A DNA stretch of 39,972 bases from Candidatus Moduliflexus flocculans. GTDB lineage: Bacteria; Moduliflexota; Moduliflexia; Moduliflexales; Moduliflexaceae. The position numbers and the translations under genes were made by a program. Below the pieces are notes generated by a model that was given only the letters and a program-made list of their open reading frames with translations, was not told where the DNA came from and searched no databases. Where the stretch lies: positions 877,048 to 917,019 of the forward strand of contig DF820455.1 of assembly GCA_000739515.1 (NCBI GenBank), read 5' to 3'. Below, piece after piece: positions 25,019-32,936 of the stretch (the stretch's first letter is position 1; every line of letters begins with the position of its first letter).

Positions 25019-26223
25019 TGTTCCAACACCTCCCAGATGTGAGCTTTTTTCAGATGTTCGATCCCGGATAACGCGCTTAACATTTTGAATGTGGCTTCGT
25101 GATTGCGGGTCGGCTGTTCGAATTCGTAAATCAAGGCCACACAGTAGTGTCTCTCGCTATATGGCAAATTGCCGATTGAGGCCGGCAGCATTTGCGAGCC
25201 GACAGAAAGCCATTCCATCGCCTCTTCGCGCGAAACCGCAACATTCGGATTCTGCATAAATGGCGCGGCAGTCACGATAAACGCAATTATGCGGAAATGC
25301 CCTTCCTGCGAGGTGAACAAGGCTTGCAGATATGAGGCGAGCGAGAAGACTTTCGGCGTGGTCATCTGCACAGACCAACGATCCGGAATTGGTTTCGGCG
25401 TGCCATCGGGATTAACCTGTTCAAGGCGCGTGACAAGCGCGAAACCATTCGGAACGGCGTAATAACTGCGTTCGGTATATCCCGTTTCATTTAACGCGCG
25501 TTCCAGAGTTTCCGCAACGTGTGCGAGCGTGGCAGAGGCATTGGCGCCGACAAGAAACGCGGAGGGAACTTTGGTGGAGGCCGATGCTAATGCCGGAGGC
25601 CAGGAAAACGCGGGAATCGCCTGGGCGTCATCCGATTCTGCGCTGCGCGGGCGAGCCTTCGCGTCTGGCGTTTTGGCCAGCGCATTGTCTCCATTAAATG
25701 ATGAGGTGGCCTCCGCTGCCGTTGCAATCTGTATCGGACAGCGCTCTTTGCGCTCAGCAATGAGCGCAGACGTTTCCGCATTTATCACGCGCAGCGACAA
25801 CGTCACCGTCTCGTCTTGCCGCGTCACTGCGCCAGACACCACTGCTTTTATTCCCATCACACGCCAGACTTCAACTTCTGGAGCATTACTTTCCAACGCG
25901 GCATCCAGATCGTTGCCGCGCCTCACCCAAATTTTGCCGCTAAAGCCTGCCATCGAAAGAAACATCTGTTCGGTAATCCTCTGTTCGAATGGCGTGACAT
26001 CGCCAGTCGGCGAGGTAAAATCCACGATTGCGACACTATCAATTCCTTCTGCAATCAACAGTTCAGATAATGAGGCGGCAATCGAATGTAGTGCGTGAGG
26101 ATCGATGTCGTTATATTCTTTTTTTTTCGCAATATCAGCTATTTCAGGGAGACTACAGGCGGAAAGATATTGACAGATGGTGAGACATGCGATAAATTTA
26201 CAGACGACGTTCAAATATTTCAT
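25015..26223 (-). CDS. Lipoprotein: FlgO-like N-terminal domain + unnamed C-terminal domain
   Basis: A 402-residue lipoprotein (lipobox YLSAC). Residues about 40-160 look like a FlgO/CsgG-type fold: IDSVAIVDFTSPTGDVTPFEQRI, RRGNDLDAALE, MGIKAVVSGAVTRQDETVTLSLRVINAETS. An Ala-rich linker follows. Residues about 205-400 are clearly homologous to the C-terminal half of the upstream gene product: GFALVTRLEQ, FSLASYLQALFT, HFRIIAFIVT, MLPASIGNL, VALIYEFEQ. That shared domain was not recognised as a named family. ATG 26223 starts the signal peptide; the codon 18 bp upstream is TTG. The stop overlaps the next gene. Confidence 0.8.
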   Translation of the reverse strand: MKYLNVVCKFIACLTICQYLSACSLPEIADIAKKKEYNDIDPHALHSIAASLSELLIAEGIDSVAIVDFTSPTGDVTPFEQRITEQMFLSMAGFSGKIWVRRGNDLDAALESNAPEVEVWRVMGIKAVVSGAVTRQDETVTLSLRVINAETSALIAERKERCPIQIATAAEATSSFNGDNALAKTPDAKARPRSAESDDAQAIPAFSWPPALASASTKVPSAFLVGANASATLAHVAETLERALNETGYTERSYYAVPNGFALVTRLEQVNPDGTPKPIPDRWSVQMTTPKVFSLASYLQALFTSQEGHFRIIAFIVTAAPFMQNPNVAVSREEAMEWLSVGSQMLPASIGNLPYSERHYCVALIYEFEQPTRNHEATFKMLSALSGIEHLKKAHIWEVLEQ

Positions 26224-26323
26224 AGTTATATTTAATTCCAACCAGATTCAATTCGCTCACTCTTCTATTCGAATATTCGAAACAAGCAAGAAACGCTTGA
26301 AACTGGTGAGATAGTCATGACAA

Positions 26324-27349
26324 TCATCCCTGTCGCGCCAATCGTTCCAACCCTTCCCAAATGCGCGACTGTTGTAGGTGCATTCGGCCTAAAATCAGGC
26401 TCGGCGACTTGAAGGCCGGTTCATGATCCCGGCTCATTTGCTCGAATTCATACACCAATGCGACACAGGTGTGATCCTTCGAAAATTGTAATGAGCCGAT
26501 TGATGGCGGGAGCATGTTTGCGCCCCGATTCAGCCAGGCATTCGCATCATCTCGGCTGATTTCTTGCGAACTCTGGCGGACTGGCACGGAAGTCACCAAA
26601 AAAACGATAATTCGATAATACCCTTTTTCTGCCGTAAAAAGCGCTTTCAAATAAGAGGCAAGCGAGAACGATGTCTGCGGCGGCAACGTGTCTGCCCATC
26701 GTTTTGCGCCTTCTTTTGAGCGCCCATCCGGGTAAAATTGTTCGACGCGCGTGACTAACGCAAAGCCGCGCGGGATGTAAAAATAACTATTTTCTTCATA
26801 TCCCGCATATAATAACCCATCTTCCAAACGTTTCGCCACGTCTTTCAAAAGTGTGGGGCGGCCAGATCGAACGAGCAGATTGGTTGGAACCGTGGCCTGG
26901 GCAGAGGCTTTTGGCGGAGGCCAGGGAAATTCAGGAATTTCAGGGGGATACGGGGAAAGCGAGCGAACGTGTTCGCTTTTCAAAGAAGAACTGTCAATCT
27001 GCACCAGACAGTCATTCACGCGCTCCAGCGGAGTGATTCCTTCAGATTGCGCCTGTGAGCAATACGATTGGGCTTCATCAAACTTGCCAAGCGCTAAATA
27101 CGCCATCCCAAGATCGAGGTAGGGATAATACGAGGTCCATCGCAGAAAGCCAACGCGCACTTTCCGGCTCGATTGCGGGCGCTCGGCAATCGCCTTCTTG
27201 AGCAGTTCAATCGCCACATCCCATTGCTGCGCCTCGACATACGTCTTCGACAAACGGTAATATTCATACCATTTCGGCGTTGCCGCTGACGCCGCGTATG
27301 ACGCAATGATTAAGATCGCAAGAGATGCCCGCAAGAAGACGGGTTTCAT
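26324..27349 (-). CDS. Exported TPR protein with the same unnamed C-terminal domain
   Basis: A 341-residue secreted protein. A signal peptide (MKPVFLRASLAILIIASYAASA) is followed by TPR-like helices (about 25-125): YRLSKTYVEAQQWDVAIELLKKAI and LDLGMAYLALGKFDEAQSYCSQAQ. Residues about 140-335 form the domain shared with the next gene: GFALVTRVEQFYPDG, FSLASYLKALFT, YYRIIVFLVTS, MLPPSIGSLQ, VALVYEFEQMSRDHEPAF. ATG 27349 has GAGGG 8 nt upstream and begins the signal peptide; ATG 27355 is an alternative. First gene after the strong promoter at 27400-27428. Confidence 0.8.
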   Translation of the reverse strand: MKPVFLRASLAILIIASYAASAATPKWYEYYRLSKTYVEAQQWDVAIELLKKAIAERPQSSRKVRVGFLRWTSYYPYLDLGMAYLALGKFDEAQSYCSQAQSEGITPLERVNDCLVQIDSSSLKSEHVRSLSPYPPEIPEFPWPPPKASAQATVPTNLLVRSGRPTLLKDVAKRLEDGLLYAGYEENSYFYIPRGFALVTRVEQFYPDGRSKEGAKRWADTLPPQTSFSLASYLKALFTAEKGYYRIIVFLVTSVPVRQSSQEISRDDANAWLNRGANMLPPSIGSLQFSKDHTCVALVYEFEQMSRDHEPAFKSPSLILGRMHLQQSRIWEGLERLARQG

Positions 27350-27399
27350 TCGCATCGCCCTCAAAGGTTCATAAAAGAATTATCGCTCCGACAGTGTTT

Positions 27400-27428
27400 A
27401 TGATACGGCGACGTGACGCAGATGTCAA
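27400..27428 (-). promoter_or_regulatory. Strong sigma70-type promoter for the 19.1-27.3 kb gene run
   Basis: On the minus strand a consensus TTGACA (27428-27423), exactly 17 bp, then TATCAT (27405-27400, 5 of 6 matches). Predicted start is near 27393, about 44 nt before the first ATG of the run. Confidence 0.75.
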
Positions 27429-27565
27429 GGAGATTTCTCTCTGCTTCATGTTTCTCTGCCAACCTGCTTCCACCGTCTTCTCCAGCACGGCGTTGTCTGA
27501 TGCGATATTGATCGGCTGTCATGGCGCTTAACTGTAATGACACAGAACGGTATGGCGAGGAAATC

Positions 27566-27596
27566 GCTGTCAGACACCTTCAAGGTGTCTGACAGC
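27566..27596. repeat. 31-bp perfect palindrome (15+1+15)
   Basis: GCTGTCAGACACCTT and its exact reverse complement flank one C. A near-identical copy is at 32692-32722. The rest of the 27429-27649 gap shows no gene. The element lies 54 bp past the stop of the solute-binding gene and may end its transcript. Confidence 0.85.
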
Positions 27597-27649
27597 TTGT
27601 CCATAGCCTTGTGTGTCAATACACGTAACCCAAAGATCACGCATGGTTT

Positions 27650-28396
27650 TTATTGATAGAGATTCAAATATTTGGTGACTGCCGCATCCATGAGACCCTC
27701 CGCCTTGACTTCTTCGAAGGCCGTTTTCACCTTTTTGACGATGTCATCCGGCGTCTGCTTACTGAAGACCATATAGGCTTCATTTTCAAATAATACGTAG
27801 GCGATTTCGGTGTCATCAACGGAAAATCCCTGTTGTTTGGCTTCATACATGAAATTCAATTCGGCGCTGACTTCCAAATCAACGCGTTCTCCAAAGAAAT
27901 TTTTGACACTCTGCTGATTCGAATTGGCCGGATCAAGTTCAACGCCGTCTTTAAAGCCTTCCTTCAGCAGATATTGATGTCCCACTGAGGCGCGAGTCGT
28001 TTCAATCGTATATTTTTTGGCGTCTTCTAAAGAATTCACGACAATATCTGTCCGCTTTTTCAGCTTGTGCATAACGATTCTGACCGGAGGAACAATCGGC
28101 CCAATCCATGTAAACAGCGGCTCGCGTTCGGGGCTTTTTACAACGGTAAACAAGAGCGTATTCGGTTCATTTTCTGCCATTTTGAGCGCCCGCGCAAAGG
28201 GATATATCTTTATCTCAGCGTTGATTCCAGCCTTTTCAAGCGTGGCTTGCACAATTTCCGTGCCAATCCCGACTAATTTGCCATTTTCTTCCATATCGTA
28301 TGGCGCCCATATCGCGGTTATAACCGAAAGGTCTTGAGCCGCCACGACGCCGCTGAATATCAACATACTCAAGAACAACGCAATGACTTTTTTCAT
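27650..28396 (-). CDS. Periplasmic solute-binding protein, family 3 (amino-acid type)
   Basis: A 248-residue exported protein with a signal peptide (MKKVIALFLSMLIFSGVVAA). It shows family 3 features: YDMEENGKLVGIGTEIVQATLEKAG, IYPFARALKMAENEP, LFTVVKSPEREPLFTWIGPI, and lobe-crossing segments around VNSLEDAKKYTIETTRASVGHQYL. The PFARAL..LFTVVKSPERE pattern is common in orphan binding proteins with no permease nearby, and none is seen here. A GGAGGC ribosome site fixes the start. The preceding rmd-like gene ends 45 bp upstream. Ligand unknown. Confidence 0.87.
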   Translation of the reverse strand: MKKVIALFLSMLIFSGVVAAQDLSVITAIWAPYDMEENGKLVGIGTEIVQATLEKAGINAEIKIYPFARALKMAENEPNTLLFTVVKSPEREPLFTWIGPIVPPVRIVMHKLKKRTDIVVNSLEDAKKYTIETTRASVGHQYLLKEGFKDGVELDPANSNQQSVKNFFGERVDLEVSAELNFMYEAKQQGFSVDDTEIAYVLFENEAYMVFSKQTPDDIVKKVKTAFEEVKAEGLMDAAVTKYLNLYQ

Positions 28397-28441
28397 GAGA
28401 TAGCCTCCATTGTGGTATTGAGTTGAAATGTCTCTGTTTTT

Positions 28442-29431
28442 TTATTGTTTCCCGTCGATCTGCGTCCGCCAATATTCCAGCACACTCGCAAGCGTTTCTT
28501 CAAGCGGAATTTCGGGCTTCCATCCTGTATATTGACGCAGCAGCGCGGCGTCGCCAAGCATGAGCGCAGTGTCAGATGGCCGCATTCGCTTTGGGTCTCG
28601 CCGCACCTCTATTGGTACGCGGCTGAATGAAAGCAGCGTATCCAGCACGTGTTGAATCGAATGCGCCGAGCCAGACGCCACATTAATCGGCGCGCCAATC
28701 GGGCAGTGTTTCAGTGCAAGCGCGTAAGCGCGGACGATGTCGCGGACATCGGAAAAATCGCGCCGGGCTTCCAGATTGCCGACGGAAATGATCGGGTCTC
28801 GGCGGCCAGCCTCGATTTCCGCAATCTGCCGCGCAAAATCTGAACAGACGAAATCGGGCGATTGCCGGGGGCCGGTGTGGTTGAACGGGCGAACAATCAC
28901 AACCTGCGATTGGTAGCGGTGGATGTACTGATAAGAAAACATCTCTTGCGCCGCTTTGCTGTCGGCATACGGATTGATGGGGCGCAACGGCTGGCTTTCG
29001 GTGGTCGGCTGCTTCTCCGGCGGCACGATGCCATAGACTTCCCCCGAACTGACCATGAGAATGCGAGCGTTCGGCGAACAGGCATGCAAGCCTTCAAGGA
29101 GATTGAGCCAGCCATATAGATTGACTTTCAACACAAGTTCCTGTCCCTTGCTCCAGGATTGATGCACGCTGCTGATCGCGGCTAAATTATACACCTGATC
29201 ATAGCTCGTATCACAAAGCATGTGTTTGACTTGTTCCATTTCAGACAAGTCGCATGAATGCAGCGTGATGTTGCCGCGCAGATGTTCGGGGAAGCGTTCG
29301 ACTTCCTGCGGATAAATGTAGGTGCCGTGAATCTCATGCCCTTGTGAGAGCAGGTATTCGCAGAGGTGAGTTCCCACAAAACCGGTGGCGCCTGTGATAA
29401 GAATGTTCACGGGATGAATGATCCGAACCAC
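28442..29431 (-). CDS. NAD-dependent sugar epimerase/reductase, GDP-6-deoxy-mannose reductase-like
   Basis: A 329-residue extended short-chain dehydrogenase. It has the Rossmann motif TGATGFVG, the catalytic SSGEVYG with YADSKAA (YxxxK), and the substrate segment RPFNHTGPRQ. It fits GDP-4-keto-6-deoxy-mannose reductase (Rmd), which would complete GDP-D-rhamnose using the product of the upstream Gmd-like enzyme. Close relatives with other activities cannot be excluded. The start is uncertain: GTG 29431 or GTG 29407, with no clear ribosome site at either. The spacer to the upstream gene holds a palindrome. Confidence 0.82.
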   Translation of the reverse strand: MVRIIHPVNILITGATGFVGTHLCEYLLSQGHEIHGTYIYPQEVERFPEHLRGNITLHSCDLSEMEQVKHMLCDTSYDQVYNLAAISSVHQSWSKGQELVLKVNLYGWLNLLEGLHACSPNARILMVSSGEVYGIVPPEKQPTTESQPLRPINPYADSKAAQEMFSYQYIHRYQSQVVIVRPFNHTGPRQSPDFVCSDFARQIAEIEAGRRDPIISVGNLEARRDFSDVRDIVRAYALALKHCPIGAPINVASGSAHSIQHVLDTLLSFSRVPIEVRRDPKRMRPSDTALMLGDAALLRQYTGWKPEIPLEETLASVLEYWRTQIDGKQ

Positions 29432-29492
29432 GCGGTACGTTTCGTGAATCTTCGAATTGCCAGAGTTGTTCGGATTCGAAAGGGTTGATGAA

Positions 29493-29525
29493 AGAATTCC
29501 GAGGCGTTGAACACCTCGGAATTCT
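29493..29525. repeat. 33-bp palindrome (16+1+16, one mismatch)
   Basis: AGAATTCCGAGG and CCTCGGAATTCT form the outer arms, with GTT/AAC inside and a single C/A mismatch. Same geometry as 20888-20920. It lies between the two nucleotide-sugar genes. Confidence 0.8.
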
Positions 29526-29533
29526 GTTGCGCG

Positions 29534-30499
29534 TTAAATCCGTTCGCGCCAGTATTCTAAAATGTCGTGCATCGTCTTTTCCAGCGGAATTTCCGGTTTC
29601 CAGCCGGTCGCGGCGTGGAATTTGGAGTAGTCACCCCACAAGATTTCCACATCTGACGGACGCAGCCGCGTCGGGTCAACTTCCACTGTAATTTTGGCGT
29701 CGCTCATGCTTAAATAGCGGTCTAACAGCGACTGAATCGTAATCGTCGTGCCAGAGGCGAGGTTATACACATCGCCAGGCGTGCAGTTGCCGTCGAGCGC
29801 CATCCAGTAGCCGCGCACCATGTCGCGCACATCGGTAAAATCGCGTTTGGCTTGCAGATTACCGACTTTCACAACTGGCGGGCGTTTTTTCTTTTCAATT
29901 TCCACAATTTGCTTGGCGAAATTCGAGCAGACGAACACGTCGCCGCGGCGCGGGCCGGTATGATTAAAGCCGCGCGTGCGGATGATTTTCATGCCGTAGC
30001 TCATGTTATATTGATAGCCCATGTAATCCTGCGCCACTTTGCTGACGGCATACGGGCTGAGCGGGCGGAGCGGGTTGGTCTCTTTGATCGGCACTTCGTT
30101 TTCATACACCATGCCGTATTCTTCGGATGAGCAGGCGATTTGAATCCAGGGGTCAATTCCGACGGAGCGCACCGCTTCGAACAAATTCAACTGGCTGATA
30201 ATGTTCGTATTGAGCGAATCTGCAGGCGATGTCCACGACGTGGGCACGAAACTCTGCGCGGCTAAGTGGAAAATCCGATCCGGACGGACTTGCTGAATCA
30301 CGCTAAACACGGAAGTCAAATCGCGCATTTCGCATTCAACGATTTTGACGCGGTCATCATATTGAAAATGGCTGATGGTGTCTGTCCGGCTGCGCCAGCG
30401 GCGAATGCCGAAAATTTCGACTTCCGGGTGTTCCTTCATCAAAAAATCAACTAAATGGCTGCCTGCAAACCCTGTAATGCCTGTAATTAATACTCTCAT
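29534..30499 (-). CDS. gmd: GDP-mannose 4,6-dehydratase family protein
   Basis: A 321-residue extended short-chain dehydrogenase that would convert GDP-mannose to the 4-keto-6-deoxy sugar. It has TGITGFAG at the N-terminus, HLAAQSFVPTSW, the active-site segment CSSEEYG, YAVSKVAQ (YxxxK), FNHTGPRRG, and RDFTDVRDMVRGYW. It is shorter than classical Gmd (about 345-370 residues) and resembles its downstream neighbour, so the exact substrate is inferred. ATG 30499 was chosen because it begins the Rossmann strand MRVLITG; the longer frame from 30547 adds an unlikely leader. Confidence 0.82.
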   Translation of the reverse strand: MRVLITGITGFAGSHLVDFLMKEHPEVEIFGIRRWRSRTDTISHFQYDDRVKIVECEMRDLTSVFSVIQQVRPDRIFHLAAQSFVPTSWTSPADSLNTNIISQLNLFEAVRSVGIDPWIQIACSSEEYGMVYENEVPIKETNPLRPLSPYAVSKVAQDYMGYQYNMSYGMKIIRTRGFNHTGPRRGDVFVCSNFAKQIVEIEKKKRPPVVKVGNLQAKRDFTDVRDMVRGYWMALDGNCTPGDVYNLASGTTITIQSLLDRYLSMSDAKITVEVDPTRLRPSDVEILWGDYSKFHAATGWKPEIPLEKTMHDILEYWRERI

Positions 30500-30600
30500 G
30501 TTGCTATGTATCTTCAAGGCGTCATGCGGACAGGAAACCCGACGCAAAATATGCTGTTCCCTGTCGCATCACGAGTTAATTTTACGATTGGTTGTTATTT

Positions 30601-30774
30601 CACCACGAAACACACGAGATTTCTTAGTAACGTTGAAAAATAACTTCGGCTTAGACCTCACAGGTCTTCGAGACCTGTGAGGTCTCCATCACGGACGTAT
30701 TTTTTACATTTTACTTACGCACATTTTTCCCTGGTAGAGAACAACTGTTTGTATGCATTTTGTGTATTTCGTGG
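30601..30774. repeat. CCACGAAA-bounded inverted-repeat element with nested palindrome
   Basis: The left arm CACCACGAAACACAC (30601-30615) faces GTGTATTTCGTGG (30762-30774). Nested inside at 30653-30685 is a perfect 33-bp palindrome with AGACCTCACAGGTCT arms around TCG. The whole fills the 276-bp gap between gmd and rfbD and ends 1 bp before the rfbD stop codon. A related element is at 36491-36577. No coding capacity. Confidence 0.7.
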
Positions 30775-30775
30775 C

Positions 30776-31633
30776 TTATACTGAACGCTCTTCAAAATAC
30801 GCCCGTAACCCGTCTTTCCAGTGGCGGAGTTGCTGGCCTGTCAATTGCGTGAATCTCTCATGCTGCAACACTGAAAATGCGGGGCGCGGCGCGGGGCGAT
30901 TCAGTTCCGCCGACGAAATCGGCAGGACGGTCACGCCGGTGATTCCGGCGAATTGTAAAATGGTTTCGGCAAATTCATGCCAGGTGCATTGCCCGCTATT
31001 CGTAGCATGAACAACGCCAGACCCATGACATTGAATCAATGCCTGCAACGCGCGGGCGACATCCTGCGTATAAGTCGGGGAACCGAATTGATCGTTGACG
31101 ACGCGCAACGTGTCTTGCTGTTGCGCAAGGTTCAGGATCGTTTCCACAAAATTTTTGCCGCGCTTGCCGTATAGCCAGGCGATGCGGACAATCAGAAACG
31201 CCGTCGGATCGTCGGCGAACACCGTTCGAATTTGCTCTTCGCCGCGCCATTTCGACCAGCCATACGCGCCGAGCGGCGAGGGCGCGTCGTCTTCTGAATA
31301 CGGCGTCCCTTTCGTGCCATCAAAAACGTAATCCGTGCTGATATAGACGAGCTTCGCCTGACACACTTTCGCCGCCTCCGCGACATGTTTCGTGCCGGTT
31401 TCATTCAACGCGAAGGCCGAGTCGCGGTCGCTTTCGGCTTTATCAACGTTCGTATAGGCTGCCGCGTGAATGATGACGTTCGGAGCGAACGGCGCGATGA
31501 CACTCTGTAACTGTGCGGCGTCGAGAATATCGCAATTATGCAGGTCAAGCCCCAACACCTCATGTTCCCGCTCGAACAGGCGCATCAGGTCTGTTCCCAA
31601 CATGCCCCGCGATCCGGTGATGGCGATTTTCAT
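30776..31633 (-). CDS. rfbD: dTDP-4-dehydrorhamnose reductase
   Basis: A 285-residue reductase for the last step of dTDP-L-rhamnose synthesis. It has the GSRGMLGTDL nucleotide-binding turn, VIIHAAAYTNVDKAESD, the catalytic STDYVFDG and YGWSKWRGE (YxxxK), and LIVRIAWLYGKRGKNFVETI. ATG 31633 overlaps the rfbB stop (ATGA), which also fixes the start. rfbA and rfbC are not in the window. Confidence 0.93.
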   Translation of the reverse strand: MKIAITGSRGMLGTDLMRLFEREHEVLGLDLHNCDILDAAQLQSVIAPFAPNVIIHAAAYTNVDKAESDRDSAFALNETGTKHVAEAAKVCQAKLVYISTDYVFDGTKGTPYSEDDAPSPLGAYGWSKWRGEEQIRTVFADDPTAFLIVRIAWLYGKRGKNFVETILNLAQQQDTLRVVNDQFGSPTYTQDVARALQALIQCHGSGVVHATNSGQCTWHEFAETILQFAGITGVTVLPISSAELNRPAPRPAFSVLQHERFTQLTGQQLRHWKDGLRAYFEERSV

Positions 31634-32670
31634 GATTTGCCCTCGCGTTCGCGATATTGCTGCTGGTAATAGGCGCGATAATTCGCGTCCTGCTCTTTGA
31701 TGCGCCGCCACCAGGATTCATGCTCGACGTACCATGTTACCGTTTTTTCCAGCATTGCCTCAAAGTTCGTGACCGGATTCCAATCGAAGATGCGGGCGAA
31801 TTTAGAGGAATCTACGGCGTGGCGCGGGACGTGTCCGGCACGGTCTTTCACATATTGCAGCAACGACGCGGGCTTGCCCAGAATGTTCAAAATCAAATCG
31901 GTAATCTGCAAGACCGAAAACTCCTGACTTGCGCCGATGTTGAAGACTTCGCCGTCGTAGCCGTCGCAATGCAGCAGCGTGTCAATGGCGCGGCAATGGT
32001 CTTCGACGAAAATCCAATCCCGCGTGTTTTTCCCGTCGCCATAGACAGGGAGCGGAATATTGTCAAGCGCATTCGTCACGAAAAGCGGAATCAGCTTTTC
32101 CGGGTATTGATACGGCCCATAGTTATTGCTGCACCGCGAAATAATGACCGGGACGTTATGCGTCGCCCAGTAGGAAAATGCGAGGCGATCCGCCCCTGCT
32201 TTGCTTGCGGCATAAGGCGACAGCGGCATCAGCGCGTCGGTTTCGAGCGACGGGCGGCTGACGCCTTCCGGCGACATCGCCGTGCCATAGACTTCGTCGG
32301 TGCTGATGTGAACAAAGCGGCGCACCGGGAATTTGCGGGCGGCTTCCAGCAACACGAACGTGCCATGCACGTCGGTCGTGATGAAACTTCCGGCATCCAT
32401 AATCGAGCGATCCACATGCGTTTCCGCCGCGAAATGCACGACGGCGTCGGCGTCTTTCATCAAATCTTCAACAAGGCTGCGGTCGGCAATATCGCCATGC
32501 ACAAAGCGATAGGTTGGGAGATGTTCGACATCCCGCAGGTTTTCCGGGTTGCCCGCATACGTGAGTTTATCGAGATTGACGATGGTGTATTCAGGATGCT
32601 GGCGAAGCATGTAGTGGACGAAATTACTGCCAATAAAGCCGCATCCGCCCGTGACGAGAATCTGTTTCAT
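31630..32670 (-). CDS. rfbB: dTDP-glucose 4,6-dehydratase
   Basis: A 346-residue enzyme that makes dTDP-4-keto-6-deoxyglucose. It has TGGCGFIGSNFVHY, HFAAETHVDRSI, STDEVYG with YAASKAGAD (YxxxK), SRCSNNYGPYQYPEKLIP, YGDGKNTRDWIFVEDH and a typical C-terminus (RRIKEQDANYRAYYQQQY). ATG 32670 begins the Rossmann strand; an upstream frame start would run into the palindrome at 32692. Coupled by overlap to rfbD. Confidence 0.96.
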   Translation of the reverse strand: MKQILVTGGCGFIGSNFVHYMLRQHPEYTIVNLDKLTYAGNPENLRDVEHLPTYRFVHGDIADRSLVEDLMKDADAVVHFAAETHVDRSIMDAGSFITTDVHGTFVLLEAARKFPVRRFVHISTDEVYGTAMSPEGVSRPSLETDALMPLSPYAASKAGADRLAFSYWATHNVPVIISRCSNNYGPYQYPEKLIPLFVTNALDNIPLPVYGDGKNTRDWIFVEDHCRAIDTLLHCDGYDGEVFNIGASQEFSVLQITDLILNILGKPASLLQYVKDRAGHVPRHAVDSSKFARIFDWNPVTNFEAMLEKTVTWYVEHESWWRRIKEQDANYRAYYQQQYREREGKS

Positions 32671-32691
32671 GCTGTTTCTGGCTGGCAAAAA

Positions 32692-32722
32692 GCTGCCAGA
32701 CACCTTGGAGGTGTCTGACAGC
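32692..32722. repeat. 31-bp palindrome, near-copy of 27566-27596
   Basis: GCTGCCAGACACCT and AGGTGTCTGACAGC arms carry one mismatch. It lies 12 bp past the stop of the 55-residue gene and 21 bp before the rfbB ATG. Confidence 0.8.
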
Positions 32723-32734
32723 GACGCCGAACCG

Positions 32735-32902
32735 TCAAAAGATTTTTTTCAAATAACCTAATAGCCCAAGAATGACAAAGATTAACACAAACGCGCCTGC
32801 CGCCGCCATAAAATAGTAGGCAATATTTTCCGGCGTGCTATACGTCTTTTTCGGCGAGGCCGAATGATGCTGTTTTCGTTTCGAAGCTTTCGGACGTCCC
32901 AT
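32735..32902 (-). CDS. Small basic single-TM membrane protein (55 aa)
   Basis: Read directly from the minus strand. It starts MGRPKASKRKQHHSASPKK, continues TYSTPENIAYYFMAAAGAF and ends with a TM helix (VLIFVILGLLGYLKKIF). The strongly basic N-terminus and single C-terminal TM fit a small tail-anchored-like protein with the basic part in the cytoplasm. GAG lies 5 nt before the ATG. It sits between the dxs terminator and rfbB. The family was not recognised; the composition is protein-like and the gene fills an otherwise empty gap. Confidence 0.62.
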   Translation of the reverse strand: MGRPKASKRKQHHSASPKKTYSTPENIAYYFMAAAGAFVLIFVILGLLGYLKKIF

Positions 32903-32909
32903 AATTCTC

Positions 32910-32932
32910 AAAAATGCGCCGATGGCGGCGCA
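32910..32932 (-). terminator. Rho-independent terminator after dxs
   Basis: On the minus strand TGCGCCG, a 4-nt loop, CGGCGCA, then TTTTT. It starts 5 bp past the dxs stop. Confidence 0.85.
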
Positions 32933-32936
32933 CTCC

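Noticed and set aside
27446..27640. Minus-strand frame of 64 codons across the 27566 palindrome
   Set aside because: It runs through the perfect palindrome and over the promoter region upstream; it has no plausible start site or domain.
31657..32718. Open frame of 353 codons on the plus strand
   Set aside because: It lies antisense to rfbB, which has every family motif. Composition is rich in Arg, His and Ala with no domain; it is a shadow of rfbB codon use.
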